NCBI GenBank assembly: GCA_036186865.1
Contig: AP025041.1
Span: 38,744,257 to 38,808,256, forward strand
Direction of reading: 5' to 3'
Origin: Eustoma russellianum
Taxonomy: Eukaryota > Streptophyta > Magnoliopsida > Gentianales > Gentianaceae
Length of the DNA: 64,000 nt
The first letter of the stretch is position 1; each line of letters opens with the position of its first letter. Made by a program: the position numbers and the translations under genes. The notes under the pieces were generated by a model. It saw only the letters and a program-made list of their open reading frames with translations. It was not told the origin of the DNA and did not search any database. Shown one piece after another: positions 24,279 to 36,267 of the stretch.

Positions 24279-24464
24279 AAATACATTCTGCCAAGTACTA
24301 CAGAATTCAAAAGCGAGATAGTGGTAACTAGCAACACGATCACAAATATGGAAAGTAGATTTCTGGACGATTTTGTAGTATATTGCATAAATTGTAAGGC
24401 AAAGTTGCGTATATTAAATCACAAAGTCATGCGACTCTTCTTCGGATCTTGCGTAAAAGCATGA
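24279..24464 (+). CDS. Possible terminal exon of an unidentified gene
   Basis: Open from a good acceptor (TTTTTCAG at 24271-24278) to a TGA, 61 codons, opening KYILPSTTEF and ending MRLFFGSCVKA, with AATAAA-like signals downstream near 24528. The peptide looks like ordinary protein sequence (balanced composition, two Cys pairs), not a low-complexity accident. I do not recognise the family, and the upstream exons would have to lie beyond the element 2 / SINE insertion or be lost. It could be a gene fragment or chance. Confidence 0.35.
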   Translation, partial: KYILPSTTEFKSEIVVTSNTITNMESRFLDDFVVYCINCKAKLRILNHKVMRLFFGSCVKA

Positions 24465-24862
24465 GCCTAGTGTACTGGAAATGCTCGTTGCATATAAATG
24501 TATAGAATAATGTATAAAATACTCTGAATAAATAATTTTAAAAGATGTTTCATTAACTATATTTGCATGTTAGACCAAGTGTTACAATATTTTTGAGACA
24601 GAAAACAACATGAAAATGAAATTGTTAACATATATACCTATAAAAGAAAAGAAGAGCGGACAAAGATTCTTTCATTTATTGGTTTGTATCATTATATAGT
24701 CACTTTGTATCTGTACAAATTGGATAAATATGGTGTTGCTAAAAATCCGGATTCCCAAAATCATTATGTTGGAAAGTAACACAGAAAAATAATTAAAAAA
24801 TACGGGCTCTGGCGAAAAACCCTAGTTCCTAGCGAACTACGACTGCTCCCAAATTCACGTCC

Positions 24863-26566
24863 ATGGAGGGCGAGATTCTGATGAAATCTGCTGAGGAAAA
24901 TGATCAATTACAAAGGAGTGTCAAGAAATTCAAGAGGCAGGCCCAAGGAGATTTAGGCTCTCTAATTGGTTTTGACGATGAAGAACCACCAAGAAATTGG
25001 AGCAATTTCTTCGACAAACAAAGTTATCCATCTGAACCATACACCAGCGAAGGTGAGGAGGACAATACGATGGAGGAGTTCCTTGAAAGGTATGATGATA
25101 TGATGGCAACCGAACCTGTGGAGAAGAGAACTGGTCGTGCTTTTTTCGATTTTTCGTTGGACGAATGTAAAGAGTTCTGGAAGCCCTGGAAAAAGGCATT
25201 GGTTATTAAAGTATTGGGGAAGACATGTTCATTCAGACTGCTGGAAAAACGCCTTTCGGAATTATGGACAGAGGGGGACAAGTTGGATATCATCGACCTT
25301 GAAGGGGGTTTCTACGCCGTTCGATTTTACAGGAAGGAGCATTACGATACAGCGATTCAAGGGGGCCCTTGACTAATTCAGGGACATTATATAGCGGTAA
25401 AGAAATGGAAACCGATGTTCTCGCCGGCAAAGGAGGAAATCTCACATATATTGGCATGGGTAAGATTACCTCAAATCCCTCTTGAGTATTTTCATGAGAG
25501 GGCAATTCTCACTATAGGGAATGTTTTAGGTAAAGCAGTTAGGGTAGACATGACTACTCTTAAGACTCAAAGGGGTAAATACGCTAGGGTGTGTGTTGAA
25601 ATCGATTTCAACAAACCGTTAATGCCTGAAGTTGTTGTTGATGGCACTACTTTTGCGGTTGAATATGAATGTCTAAATCAAATTTGTTTCAAATGCGGGA
25701 GATATGGCCATACTACGGACGAATGTCCCGAAGGGAGACACCATAATGTGAATCCAGAAACTGAAATATCAATTAAAAGATCTGTTGAGTCGAGGGAGGA
25801 ACCTTTTGGGCCCTGGATGATTGCCTCCAATGCAAGAAGATGGAGGCAGGACATGGAGAAAAAGCGTGGGGATGATATGGTGGCAAAGGATGTATCTACG
25901 GTGAAGAAAGGTAAACATAGGACTTCAGGGGGATCACGTTTTGTTATTTTGGAGGATGATGGGGAATTGCCAGTGGAGGAATTAGAGGAAGAGGATGATG
26001 ATTTACAATATATTGCCGAAGTCCCCGACAACGGACCCAAGGCTTATTTTAATGTATCATCCCGCGATAATGTAAGGGATCAAAAAAAGAAGAAGGGAAT
26101 TCCCATGAAGAATATCAACAGACATCACATGCCGATGAAGGAGCCCGCAAGAAACACATCGAAATCAATCGGGGATGTTATTAGTGAGGCGCTTGAAGGG
26201 ATGTCCACAAGAGGAAGTTCATATAGGGGGCGTGGTAGATCGTCAAGAGGGGGAGGATGCGGATCAAACAGGCGCTCTTTGCAAGACATTACGAACAGAG
26301 CATCCACCTCAAGCTTGCAGTTAGACAGCTGCATCGCAAATACAGAGTGTCCTCCGTTAGTAAGTGCAAGCCAAAAACTCCAACCACAGAGACTCGAATG
26401 CCAAATAAAGCAGCATCCACCCGATGAAATGGAAGGAGTGCATACAGATCTCGTAATCCCAGCTGTACCAAACACAGCGGGATTCCATTCTGCAGGTGAC
26501 GGAATTACAGAAGATGGCCATGAGATGACTAACAGTGAAAGGGGTGAGATACCCATGAGAGACTAA
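24863..26566 (+). pseudogene. LINE ORF1 (DUF4283, CCHC zinc knuckle)
   Basis: Nucleic-acid-binding ORF1 protein of plant L1 elements. ATG at 24863 after a roughly 105-bp 5' UTR. An acidic N-terminus is followed by a DUF4283 RNA-binding-like domain (about codons 105-215), then a zinc knuckle CFKCGRYGHTTDEC (about codons 275-288) and a long charged tail with an RGRGRSSRGGG-like stretch. One in-frame TGA at 25370-25372 replaces the Trp expected after Gly-Pro; the frame continues unchanged to 26566. ORF2 begins 12 bp after the stop. Confidence 0.87.
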
Positions 26567-26578
26567 GTTCATTTTTTA

Positions 26579-26888
26579 ATGAAAGTACCTAGATGGAATT
26601 GTAGGGGAGCTGCATCCCCTAAGTTCAAAATGGCACTGACTGATCTTGTGAATACGGCACGACCAAGTATTTTAGTTTTACTAGAGACAAGGGTCCAAAG
26701 TCACTATGCTAACTGGATTTTACAACTTTTTATTTTACCAATATGGCTGTGGTTGAAGCTAGAGGTTTCTCTGGTGGAATTTGGTGTCTGTGGAATAACT
26801 CTGATACTAACGTTCGTGTGATTAGTTTCACTGCTCAGATGCTGCTGGCCAAGGTCCAGCAAAATAACATGGCACCTTGGTTATTATC
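26579..26888 (+). pseudogene. LINE ORF2, endonuclease N-terminal part
   Basis: Starts ATG 26579 with WNCRGA, the usual opening of the apurinic-type endonuclease, followed by LLETR with the catalytic Glu. A frameshift near 26725 moves the frame; it then reads FSGGIWCLW up to the solo LTR at 26889, and continues at 29411. Confidence 0.88.
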
Positions 26889-27582
26889 TGTAGCGCCCCG
26901 ACCCGGACAGCGGAATCCGAATCGGTGCACCCGTCGTAGCTTACTGAGAAGACTACAAGACGTCTCATCTCTCGATTTCACTTCATCAATGACGTAAGAG
27001 AAATAAGTGCGGAAACATGTCTCGTAAATTAAAACCATCAATGTTGTACGTCAAAGACAATGTAAATACTAAAAGAACTGTATATGGTCGCAGCCATCTA
27101 AAACCTCAAATAAATTATGGGGCAGAAATATCAAAGCTATCCACATAATGCTCTCTACAAAGTCTAAACATCCCATTCAGCCCACTCGCCGTTGTCCTCA
27201 ATGAAGATCATATCGTAACTGGGTTCATCTGCAAGATCAAATGCAGTACCCTTAGCGGAAAAACGCTAGAAAGTAACCCACTTATAAGACATACGGGATC
27301 CACACATGGCAAGACATGAGTGATAGATAAACTGAGGGAATTGAGGGGCACATGTCTTGTAATTTTCAAATATACAAGTTTAAATAACGCTATAAAGCAA
27401 GTACGTCAAATTGCTCACACTTAACAATTCATAGACAATCAAGTATCACACACATTCGTAACACATTGACACTCGTGATGCATGTCAAAATAATGCACTA
27501 CGCTACACAATCACATATGCATGAGCCATTTCTTTCAAATCAATGCAATGCATGACACAATGTCCGGTTCCTAACTCATTTC

Positions 27583-27861
27583 CTTGTAACGCACCCCGGC
27601 TTATATTTCCATCCCGGTTAACGTTACAAGCTCGTATGCTCTGTGATGCACCTCGGCTTATATTTCCATCCCGATTAACATCACAGCTCTCGTAAACTCT
27701 ACAATGCTCCTCGGCTTAAATTTCCATCCCGATTAACATTGTAGAGGACTTTATACCCTGTAACGCACCCCGGCTTAAATTTCCATCTCAGTTAACGTTA
27801 CAGTCTTTTGTGCCCTACAGTGCACCCCGGCTTAAATTTCCATCCCGGTTAACACTGTAGG
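27583..27861. repeat. Tandem array of five covarying hairpins
   Basis: Units at 27583-27630, 27641-27686, 27697-27746, 27758-27803 and 27814-27861, period 56-61 bp. The outer arms differ between units, yet each pairs perfectly with its partner: CTTGTAACG/CGTTACAAG, CTGTGATG/CATCACAG, CTCTACAATG/CATTGTAGAG, CTGTAACG/CGTTACAG, CCTACAGTG/CACTGTAGG. The 30-base interior is conserved and holds an inner pair CCGG/CCGG or TCGG/CCGA. Confidence 0.9.
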
Positions 27862-28357
27862 TCACCTTCGCAAATCAGTGCCGAAGCACCTCTCTTTTCA
27901 AAAAAAAACTTATGCAATGCACGTGCCATGATGCGAGACTCCTTAATTCATTCATACTTCTCGTTCACATATTCACTTAACATTCACATGCGCAAGTACA
28001 AGTAGCATTCAAGGGTACACTAGCTTATTTATCAACATTTAATCCTCAACTAGCTCGTCAACACTTACCCTTGATTCTAAGGTTCACAACCTACGCGAGT
28101 ATCCCCATCTTTCCTTCCTTGAGCTTTGAGGCACCTCGTACGTTCATTTCCTAACCCGTCTACGTCATTCCCGTTGAAACTCGATTCGAGAATCCGTTGA
28201 GATCACCAAGATTGATTCATCATCCTAGGGCATGTTCCCAAGGCTTAGACTACCTTTAATCAAGTCCTAAGAAGTCACTAGAGTCATCCACAGGCTCCCC
28301 GAACATCCCCCTTCCTTCCTCTACTTTCCACAAAATTTCAGGACTTCATCCCCTATA

Positions 28358-28560
28358 CATCGATCGATCAATGTCCAACTGGGGACATCGATCTCTCACT
28401 TCGATCGATCGATGTCCTTCTGAGGACATCGATCTCTCAGCCTACTCCTACATCGATCGATCGATGTCCAACTGGGGACATCGATCTCTCAGCCACTACT
28501 ACATCGATCGATCGATGTCCAACTGGGGACATCGATCTCTGACATCGATCGATCGATGTC
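28358..28560. repeat. CGATCGATCG palindrome array
   Basis: Five copies of a palindromic core like ACATCGATCGATCGATGT, most followed by CCAACTGGGGACATCGATCTCTC, so that each unit can also fold on itself. Confidence 0.9.
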
Positions 28561-29410
28561 AGTTCTATTCCAGAAACTCTTCTGCGATTTTCTGCAGAAC
28601 TCCATCAATGTTTCCAATCTCCATCCGCCAATTCCAAGCCTAGATTTCCCTACTACAATTTCATGCTTAACATATAGATTAACCACTGTACACATCTCAA
28701 GCAAGATTCAAGCCTAGAACTCGATTATCCGACTCTCTCAATCCTAAAAATCTAATCTTTCCTCTCAACCCATCGCCCAACTATGGGATCACACCAAGAG
28801 GGGATTCAGGGTAGGGATTTGCATGTTTTCACATAATCAACAACCATAACGAATGCTTTTCCAGATACATTGGCCAAATCTCGAAACGAACGCACATAGA
28901 TCATAAACAAATAATCAAAGAACGAATCTACTGCATGGTGATCCAATTTGATAACAAAATAGGCCATTTTTCTTTCACAAAACGTAGGAACTTATAGACA
29001 GATTACTTGCCTTTGATTACTCGAGAACGGATTGGAAAACAGACGGAGGTTGGATCGGTTCCTGGAGGCTGTCTTCTTCTTCTACGTGGCTTAGGCAAAA
29101 CGCTAGGGTATGAGAAAAGAAGCGTCGATGTTTTCTGTAGAAAAACTGACGCTCTGTCAGTTTTATATGGGATGGGGAAAAGTTTGGCGTTTCTAAATTA
29201 TACTGTTATCTATTTATCTTAAAGGATAAACTTAATTATTTCATTCTAAAAATTAAATACAAATTAATTCCTAATATTTAATCCTTCATTTAATTCTCAT
29301 TAATCATATATTTATTTCGTCATTAGTTACAGTTGACCGTCATTAATTCCCGTAAAATTCTTCTTTGTCTTTTTAAGTTACCATACGGAGGGTGCGGGCA
29401 TAACATTATC

Positions 29411-31410
29411 TATGGTTTATGCTTCACCTACCGTATCCGTGCGGGACGCATTTTGTGATTACACCGAAAGAATTTTAGCTACCATTCGAATGCCTTGGTG
29501 TTTAATTGGAGATTTTAACCAGGTCATCAATCACCAGGACAAATATGGTGGAAGACCAGTGTCGGGTTATGCCATTGAAAGGATGAGATCTATGGTGGAT
29601 AGATGTGAATTAAAGGGTGTGGTGTTCTCAGGACCACGGTTTACATGGACGAATAATCACCGGGGAAAGAGTAAGATACAGACAAGGATAGATCAGTGTT
29701 GGGGAAATTTGTTGTGGCATACACACTTTTCTGCAGCTTGTGTACACCACTTGGCACGGACACATTCAGACCACCATCCCATTCTCTTAGAAATTCCTAC
29801 TGAGGTTACTGTTTTAAGGGTCCAGGGTAACTTCCGCTTTCAACTTAATTGGTTGGAACACGAAAATTTTAGCTGCTTCTTGGAAGAGGTTTGGGCCATG
29901 CCGTCTAGAGACCTTGGGGAACAGATTCTTTTTTGCTGTGAGAAAATGAAGATCTGGGCTAGGAATATGTATGGTAACCTGACCTAGAAAAAGAAAAGAT
30001 GCAGAGCGTGTATTATGGAGATCCAGAACGAATTGGCTTGCCGCCCGTCCCGCTTTCTTACTAATCTAAAAAGTATACTGCAAGCGGAATATCAAAATAT
30101 TCTCCTCCATGAAGAAGTCTATTGGAGACAGAAATCCAAATTGACATGTCTATCCCAAGGGGAGCAAAATACGACTGCCTTTCACAAAATGGTGGCAATT
30201 AGAAGAAAGCACAAGAAAGTTTATCAGCTAAAAAATGAGAACAATGAGTGGGTTGATGATGCTCTGGTTATAAAGGACATGGTGCATTCTTTTTACAGTA
30301 AACTCTATGCAAATGGTCCAAGCAGCTGGCTATTCAATGAATTATTTGATTTTCCAAAATTATCACACAGTGACAGACGGGCGTTAAATCATAATGTCTC
30401 CCCCAAAGAAGTAGAGGTGGCTCTTTTCCAAATGGGCCCGTCGAAAGCTCCAGGACCAGATGGCCTTCCCCCAGCCTTTTATCAGCGGAATTGGTCAGTT
30501 GTTGGGGATTCAGTTGTTAAGTTTATTCGTGACGCTTTCAGAACACGAAGCTTTCTAAAGACGATGAATGAGGCACTTGTTGTGCTCATCCCGAAGATTA
30601 AACGGCCGGAGACTGTCAACCATTTTAGGCCGATTGCTCTCTCAAATGTGGTGACCAAACTCATAACAAAAGTCATTGCCAATCGTTTGAAGACGATTAT
30701 TCCCAAGCTTGTACATCCCTCCCAGTGTGCATTTACACCTGGGAGACAGGCTGCCGAGAACATTGTAATAGTGCAGGAGCTTATTCATAGCATGAAGGAC
30801 AAAAACGGCCGCAAGGGATGCATGGCTCTAAAGATTGATCTTGCCAAGGCCTATGACATGGTGAGTTGGCCATTTCTAAGGAAAGTGATGGATGCTGCTG
30901 GGTTTGGTCCTAACCTTATTGAGCTCATCATGTACGGAGTGCAAAATACATCACTCTCTATAATCTGGAACGGTCAAAAATTGAACTCATTTCGACCTAC
31001 AAAGGGATTACGACAGGGTGATCCATTAGCACCTTATCTGTTTCTTCTCTGTATGGACGTACTTAGCCAATGTATTAACAAAGCTGTAAATAATGGAGAT
31101 TGAAAACTCGTGAAAGCATCCAGAACTGGGTCAGACATATCACATATTTTTTTCGCAGATGACTTGTTGCTTTTTGGGGAGGCCACACTTCGACAAGCAC
31201 GGGTAATGACATCCATTCTCGAGGAATTCTGCTCCTTATCGGGGCAACAAATAAATACCCAAAAGTCTCTGTTTTATGTCTCAGCAAATACAGATGATGA
31301 AGTTGCCTCTAGTATTCAAAGTTGCCTGAGTATGTGTAGGACTGTGGACCTGGGAAGTTATTTGGGATGCCCATCTTGCATACTAGAGTCACTATGCATA
31401 CATATGAATT
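29411..31410 (+). pseudogene. LINE ORF2, endonuclease C-terminus and reverse transcriptase
   Basis: Continues the ORF2 frame after the solo LTR. Endonuclease motifs GDFN and SDHHPI complete that domain by about 29800. RT motifs follow: SKAPGPDGLPPAFY, FRPIALSNV, KAYDMVSWPFL, GLRQGDPLAPYLF and the catalytic FADDLLLFG (about 31155-31181). In-frame stops at 29985-29987 (TAG) and 31101-31103 (TGA) each stand where Trp is expected. A one-base loss near 31365 shifts the frame just before the LARD insertion. Confidence 0.9.
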
Positions 31411-32996
31411 TTCGTTACTGTATTTTATCTTCTACCGTTATTTTATCTTTCTACACTTTATTTTAGGTTTCTACACTTTATTTTATCTTTCCTAAGCTTT
31501 CAAGCACTTCAATCTTTTATTTAGTTATTTTTATCTTCCCTTACTATTTTTATTATCTCTTTTATCTTAATTTATTTAATGGGTTTCTAAATTGATATTA
31601 GTATGGTATTAAATTAATCATTATCTTTATTATTTTTATTATATATAGATATATATACTTTCTTTTAATTTATTGGTCATTTTCTATTTTTCCCCTTTCC
31701 TCGGCATACAAATTTGTTTTTGTTTATGTATTACATAATTGAATACTGTTTATAATATTTCCTTTATTAAACACTATTATTATATGTATAAAAAAAACTG
31801 TTTAGGCTTATATATCTTCCTGGCCCTCTTCCTTTTTAATGGCCTGGCCCCTTCACCTTTTTCTTTATCCGTCCAGCCCGATAGGAACTGGCCTACTGGC
31901 CTGTTCCAGATTTTTTTTTTTTACATTTAAGCAGTAATATGGGCTGACTGCAGAGTGTGGCCCGATGGCTGCTGAGGCTGGCGGCTGGCCGCTGGCAGTC
32001 TGGCCCGCCAGTCCTTATCTTCTCTTTTTTTTTCATTTTTGCAATTTGGGCCGATTTCTCCTGGCCCGCTTGTCTAAGGGCCGGTTATTGAGTTTGGCCT
32101 GCTGGCCGAAAACAGGCCAGCGGCCCTTTTTCTTTTTTTTTGAAATTTTCTTTATTATTTCCTTTATTTATTTTATTCTTAATTTTCTTCAAAAATTCAT
32201 AACTTATTCGTTTTAACTCCGATTAACCCCAAACCAGTGGGGTTTGACTCATTATAACGCGAAGAACACAATGGCGCTGGACACGTCAGCGCGTGTCTGA
32301 CACGCGCCGTCAGGGCCGCCACCACCGAAACGCACGTTTTCAGACGTTTTGAACCCGTTCCGGCTTATTTCCATGCTATGTGATCTATATCTAAGGCCAA
32401 CACGAAATTTCCATACCAAAACATACCAAAAGATTAAGATATCATGATGAACATATAAAAGATATACATGCATTAAAAATCAAATAATTCCCAAAACCAT
32501 ATGCGAGGGAATCCAAAGCAATCCGACAGAGGGGAGGGTAACCTACCTTTTAAGAGAAGCATTTCTTGGACACGGTGGTTGGATTTGGTGTAGGTGGCCA
32601 ATACCTTCTCTCTTTTTCTCTCTCTCTCTCCTTTCTCTTTCTTCTCTTTTCTTCCCCCTCTTCCTCTCTTCTCCGGCTGTCCCCTCTTTACTCTTTTATT
32701 TCACTCCTTTTCTTTTCCTCCTGGAGTGTGTAGTGTGCGTGTGTGTGGGTGGGGAATTCAGAGGGGATTTAATTTAGTTGGGGAATGGTTTTAATTTGCC
32801 AAAATCAAAGACTAAGAGGGAGTGGGGGAAAGGGTGGTAACTGCTGTAGTTATGGAGGGGGTGGGGCAAAAGTTTTGGGGAGTGGGGTGTGGAATTAGGG
32901 GATTAGAGGGAGGGAATTGGGGAGTTTGTTAGGATAGAATTAATTTTAGATAATTAATTCATTAAATTTTTTTTACCTTTTCCCACGGTTACAACA
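31411..32996 (-). repeat. Truncated 3' LTR of the LARD-like element
   Basis: Nearly identical to 37225-38844; lacks the counterpart of 36268-37224. Confidence 0.9.
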
Positions 32997-35900
32997 TCTT
33001 ACCCCCCTTACAAAAAGTTTCGTCCTCGAAACTTGCGTACTACATAGTCAACACTTAATTTAGCTCTACTTAATCTATTCACCTAGATAATGATCAAGTT
33101 AAGTATCAATTGCGTTTTCCAACATGCTAACCACTTCAGTTCTTTACCAAAGGCTAAGGTCTCAAAATCATTTCTTATACATCAATAAGATACTTTCTGA
33201 CCCATTGCCCTTTTGTTTATTAAAATCGTTACATAATCTATGATTATTGAATCCACCTTAAGGGTATTGTCTTCATACTAATGGTTCTACAACCGAATCA
33301 TCGGTCTATAACTTACTTGTCTATACGGTTATTAGTAACCCTTGTAAATCAGTTCGTAGGTGTACTACAATCTTTGACTTAACGCCTTACTAACAAGACT
33401 CGTCTCTTGATTCGTATATATTTTCAGAATATGTTTTACTCTAATACGATTCAATTTAGTTACGCGAGCATCCCACAAGATGATCTAGTCTTTAATATAA
33501 TTCTCTATAATTAGTACTTACAACCATCCTCTTATACCACTTGACGCGTGTCATTCAACTTATTGTAATCTACAATTTGAATTCTACAACTAAATACATC
33601 GTATCCACCTCCTAGGTAAATATCCATTGAGTAGCCAATATATTGACCATTACGCATCCTCGTCATAGGGTTAAGTCATCGAATTCAATTCGTATACATT
33701 TACAAACTAGTTCTATGGTCAAGCCCTTACTCTTTCCGAGATATCATCAATAGCCTAATATATGAAATATGTATATGGACATTTTTTTTAATTAAAACGT
33801 AACTTATGTGGCTGTAATTTGAAATATAGCTTTCGTTATTTTAATTTAACGCCATTCTATTTATTTATTTATTTTTTTAAACTAGGACCAAAATAATATA
33901 CTTGTTCTCGTAAAATAGTGTTTCAAAGAACCTCTTATAAAAATAACGATATAATTTGTTCACAAAGTATATCGGTAAACTTGTGTTACAACCGTGTTTT
34001 TTTTTAAAACGATTGAGTACGATACCTTTTGGTTCCTAACGAAATATACATTTGAAAGCTACTTTTTGGCTTCACAAAGTTAAGTAAGTTTATCGCAAGC
34101 AGATAATAACTTCATAAATACTAAACTGGTTGCAATATCGATAGTCGTAAATTAATTTTGACTAAAACAGATGTAACAAAAATGAGAATTTGAAATCTTA
34201 TGTAAGGAACATGTATAAACAACTCATTTTTTTTTTGAAGAACGTCAGTAGTTTAAAAGTTGTGTTTTTTTTCAAGGTTGTGAGAAGAATTGAAATTTTC
34301 ATTATATTGGTATACAGATGCAGAAAAATATTTAGTTTTGTAAATTTCAGTAGACTATCGAGAAAATGAGATTTCAGTAGACAGATTTTTTTTTAAGTAC
34401 TTGTTAAAATTTAGTTATACATTGTATACGTGCTTATAAAAAAATATTTATCTGTTTGAAAATATATCAGTCCACTATTTCGTATAATTCCATAGGTCGT
34501 CCTATGTACAGTTTCTTATAAATCTTACGGTTGTTTACTCATAATAAAAATCTTTAACTTAAATTGGCTCAACCACAGTATGGCACACTAATTATTATCG
34601 ACTTAAGATGTTCTAAATTTACCATGCTTCCGCGCATCACACTGATCCACAATATCTCGTTACTTAGTTATCTGAACAACTAAATTTATTTTAATCCATA
34701 TGGAAAGGAACCCCTTCTTGTCACGCCTGATCTATTTTAGTTCAAGCCTACTAAATTCAAGGCAATTGTCTCGATGTTTCTATAAATCTACACTTAACTA
34801 AAAGTTTGTAAAGATTCATTATTCCCATGTACTTGTTATAGCCAATTCACGTCTTTTGCTACCGATCAATATCCTTATTAAGACTAATATCTTCGTCCTA
34901 CTTAATAACTCTAAATTTCATCCTCTTAACCCTAGACTATAAATTCTTTCGTATGATTCTCTTACTAAACGCTATTGATTATAATGCTTATGAATCGTTG
35001 CTTAGTTTCTATCATTTCTCTATAAATCATCACTTGGTATATATCATACTATAATAATTCATTTCTTGGTAGCTATTGTCTCCACTTAGACCTAAGTCTG
35101 CTCTGATGCTACCGTCCAAGTTGGGATATGGACTCATTTTATTTTGCTTTAATAGTACTGAGTCTCATGCTGCTGTTATGATGAAGCAGCCCAACATCGT
35201 ATAACCCATTCAAATTAATGTACCAATCAACGCTTGCGGTAGAGCATCCTGATCAGCATTACTATTTATGTACTTTAATTACGTACTTATTCGCTTATGG
35301 TTATTATAGTCATGGCTAATGGAATGTGCAAAGGGTCATGGTCAAATTTAGATAACGTTAGTAGGTAAAGTTGTATAGTATACCCTAGGTATACTTGTTC
35401 CTTAACTGGCCGCCATATTATTTTTTTAGTTAAGATCATAACTTATACGTAGGAATTTTTTTTTCTTTTTTTTTTCTTTAGTATCATCGTTTCTTAAGCC
35501 TAGGATCATGTCTTATTTCTAAAGTCATGCTTAGCGTATAATCAACGCTTATGACTACATTCAGTACTTATGTCTAAGATTGTGACTTAGGAGCGAAATC
35601 GTAACTTAATTTCTAAGATCATAACCTAAATCTATATTTCTATCGTGGATCTAGAACCATGCTTTGGAGATCATACTCTCGGCATGTAATACCTCTTGAA
35701 CTCGTTCCGAAATTAGGTCCAACTGATTGGCGGTGTTAGTTATGCTGCGCCATCACTCCTCCGCATCCTCTTGTAGATCTCAAGTGCGAGTGCAGTGGTG
35801 GTGGAGGCAGTGCCTGCTAGTTCAACAACTTGTGCTACTGCGTTAAGGTGTTGGTCACGGTGATCGTGACATCCTCAAGTGCTTGAAGATGATCCCTTGA

Positions 35901-36267
35901 TTCTGGTGGTTCTCCCCACCATTTCCTATATTACCAGCTTGTTCCCGTCTTGCCGGTATTTTCTAGAATTTAGAACGGTCAAAAATAAATTTATTTAAAT
36001 GCATGCTAAGTTAGAAGGGTATTTTGGAAATTTCGAATAGCTTAAGGGCTGCATATAGAGGTTCAGGGGTAAAAAGGTAAAGAAACGAAAAAACGCTCGA
36101 GCTCCCCTTAACCCGATCACAACTTAAGTCTAAGATCATCACTTAACCCTATTTTGTTGCTTAAGGGTAAAATCGTCATTTTAGGACAAGATCGTAGCTT
36201 ATGTCTAAGTGATCTAGTTAATCTTACGTTTCCGAGGCGGATCTGAAGCCTCGGCTCTGATACCACC
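32997..36267 (-). other. Non-coding interior of the LARD-like element
   Basis: Polypurine tract at 32997-33010 (plus-strand CCCCCCTTA), then the same 8-bp hairpin as in element 1 (33015-33034). About 3 kb of AT-rich sequence follows with no ORF over 60 codons on either strand and no domain I can recognise. At the far end GCTCTGATACCA (36254-36265) is the initiator tRNA-Met primer site. Confidence 0.75.

Larger units (their letters stand above)
26889..29405 (-). mobile_element. Ty3-type solo LTR inside the LINE
   Basis: 2517 bp from TGTAGCGCCCCG to ATAACA with a perfect 5-bp target duplication TTATC (26884-26888, 29406-29410). The left edge matches the chromovirus LTRs here, so by analogy it lies in minus orientation. 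Removal restores the LINE frame. It contains the hairpin array 27583-27861 and the palindrome array 28358-28560. Confidence 0.9.

Noticed and set aside
24930..26556. Minus-strand ORFs under LINE ORF1
   Set aside because: Shadows of the plus-strand ORF1 frame, which has the DUF4283 and zinc-knuckle signals.
27583..27861. Possible CRISPR-like array
   Set aside because: Repeats with spacers of similar size, but the genome is plant nuclear, the spacers are not unique and the variable parts are base-paired arms.
33005..36250. Hidden gag-pol in the LARD-like interior
   Set aside because: No frame on either strand gives gag, protease, RT or integrase motifs, even allowing frameshifts.
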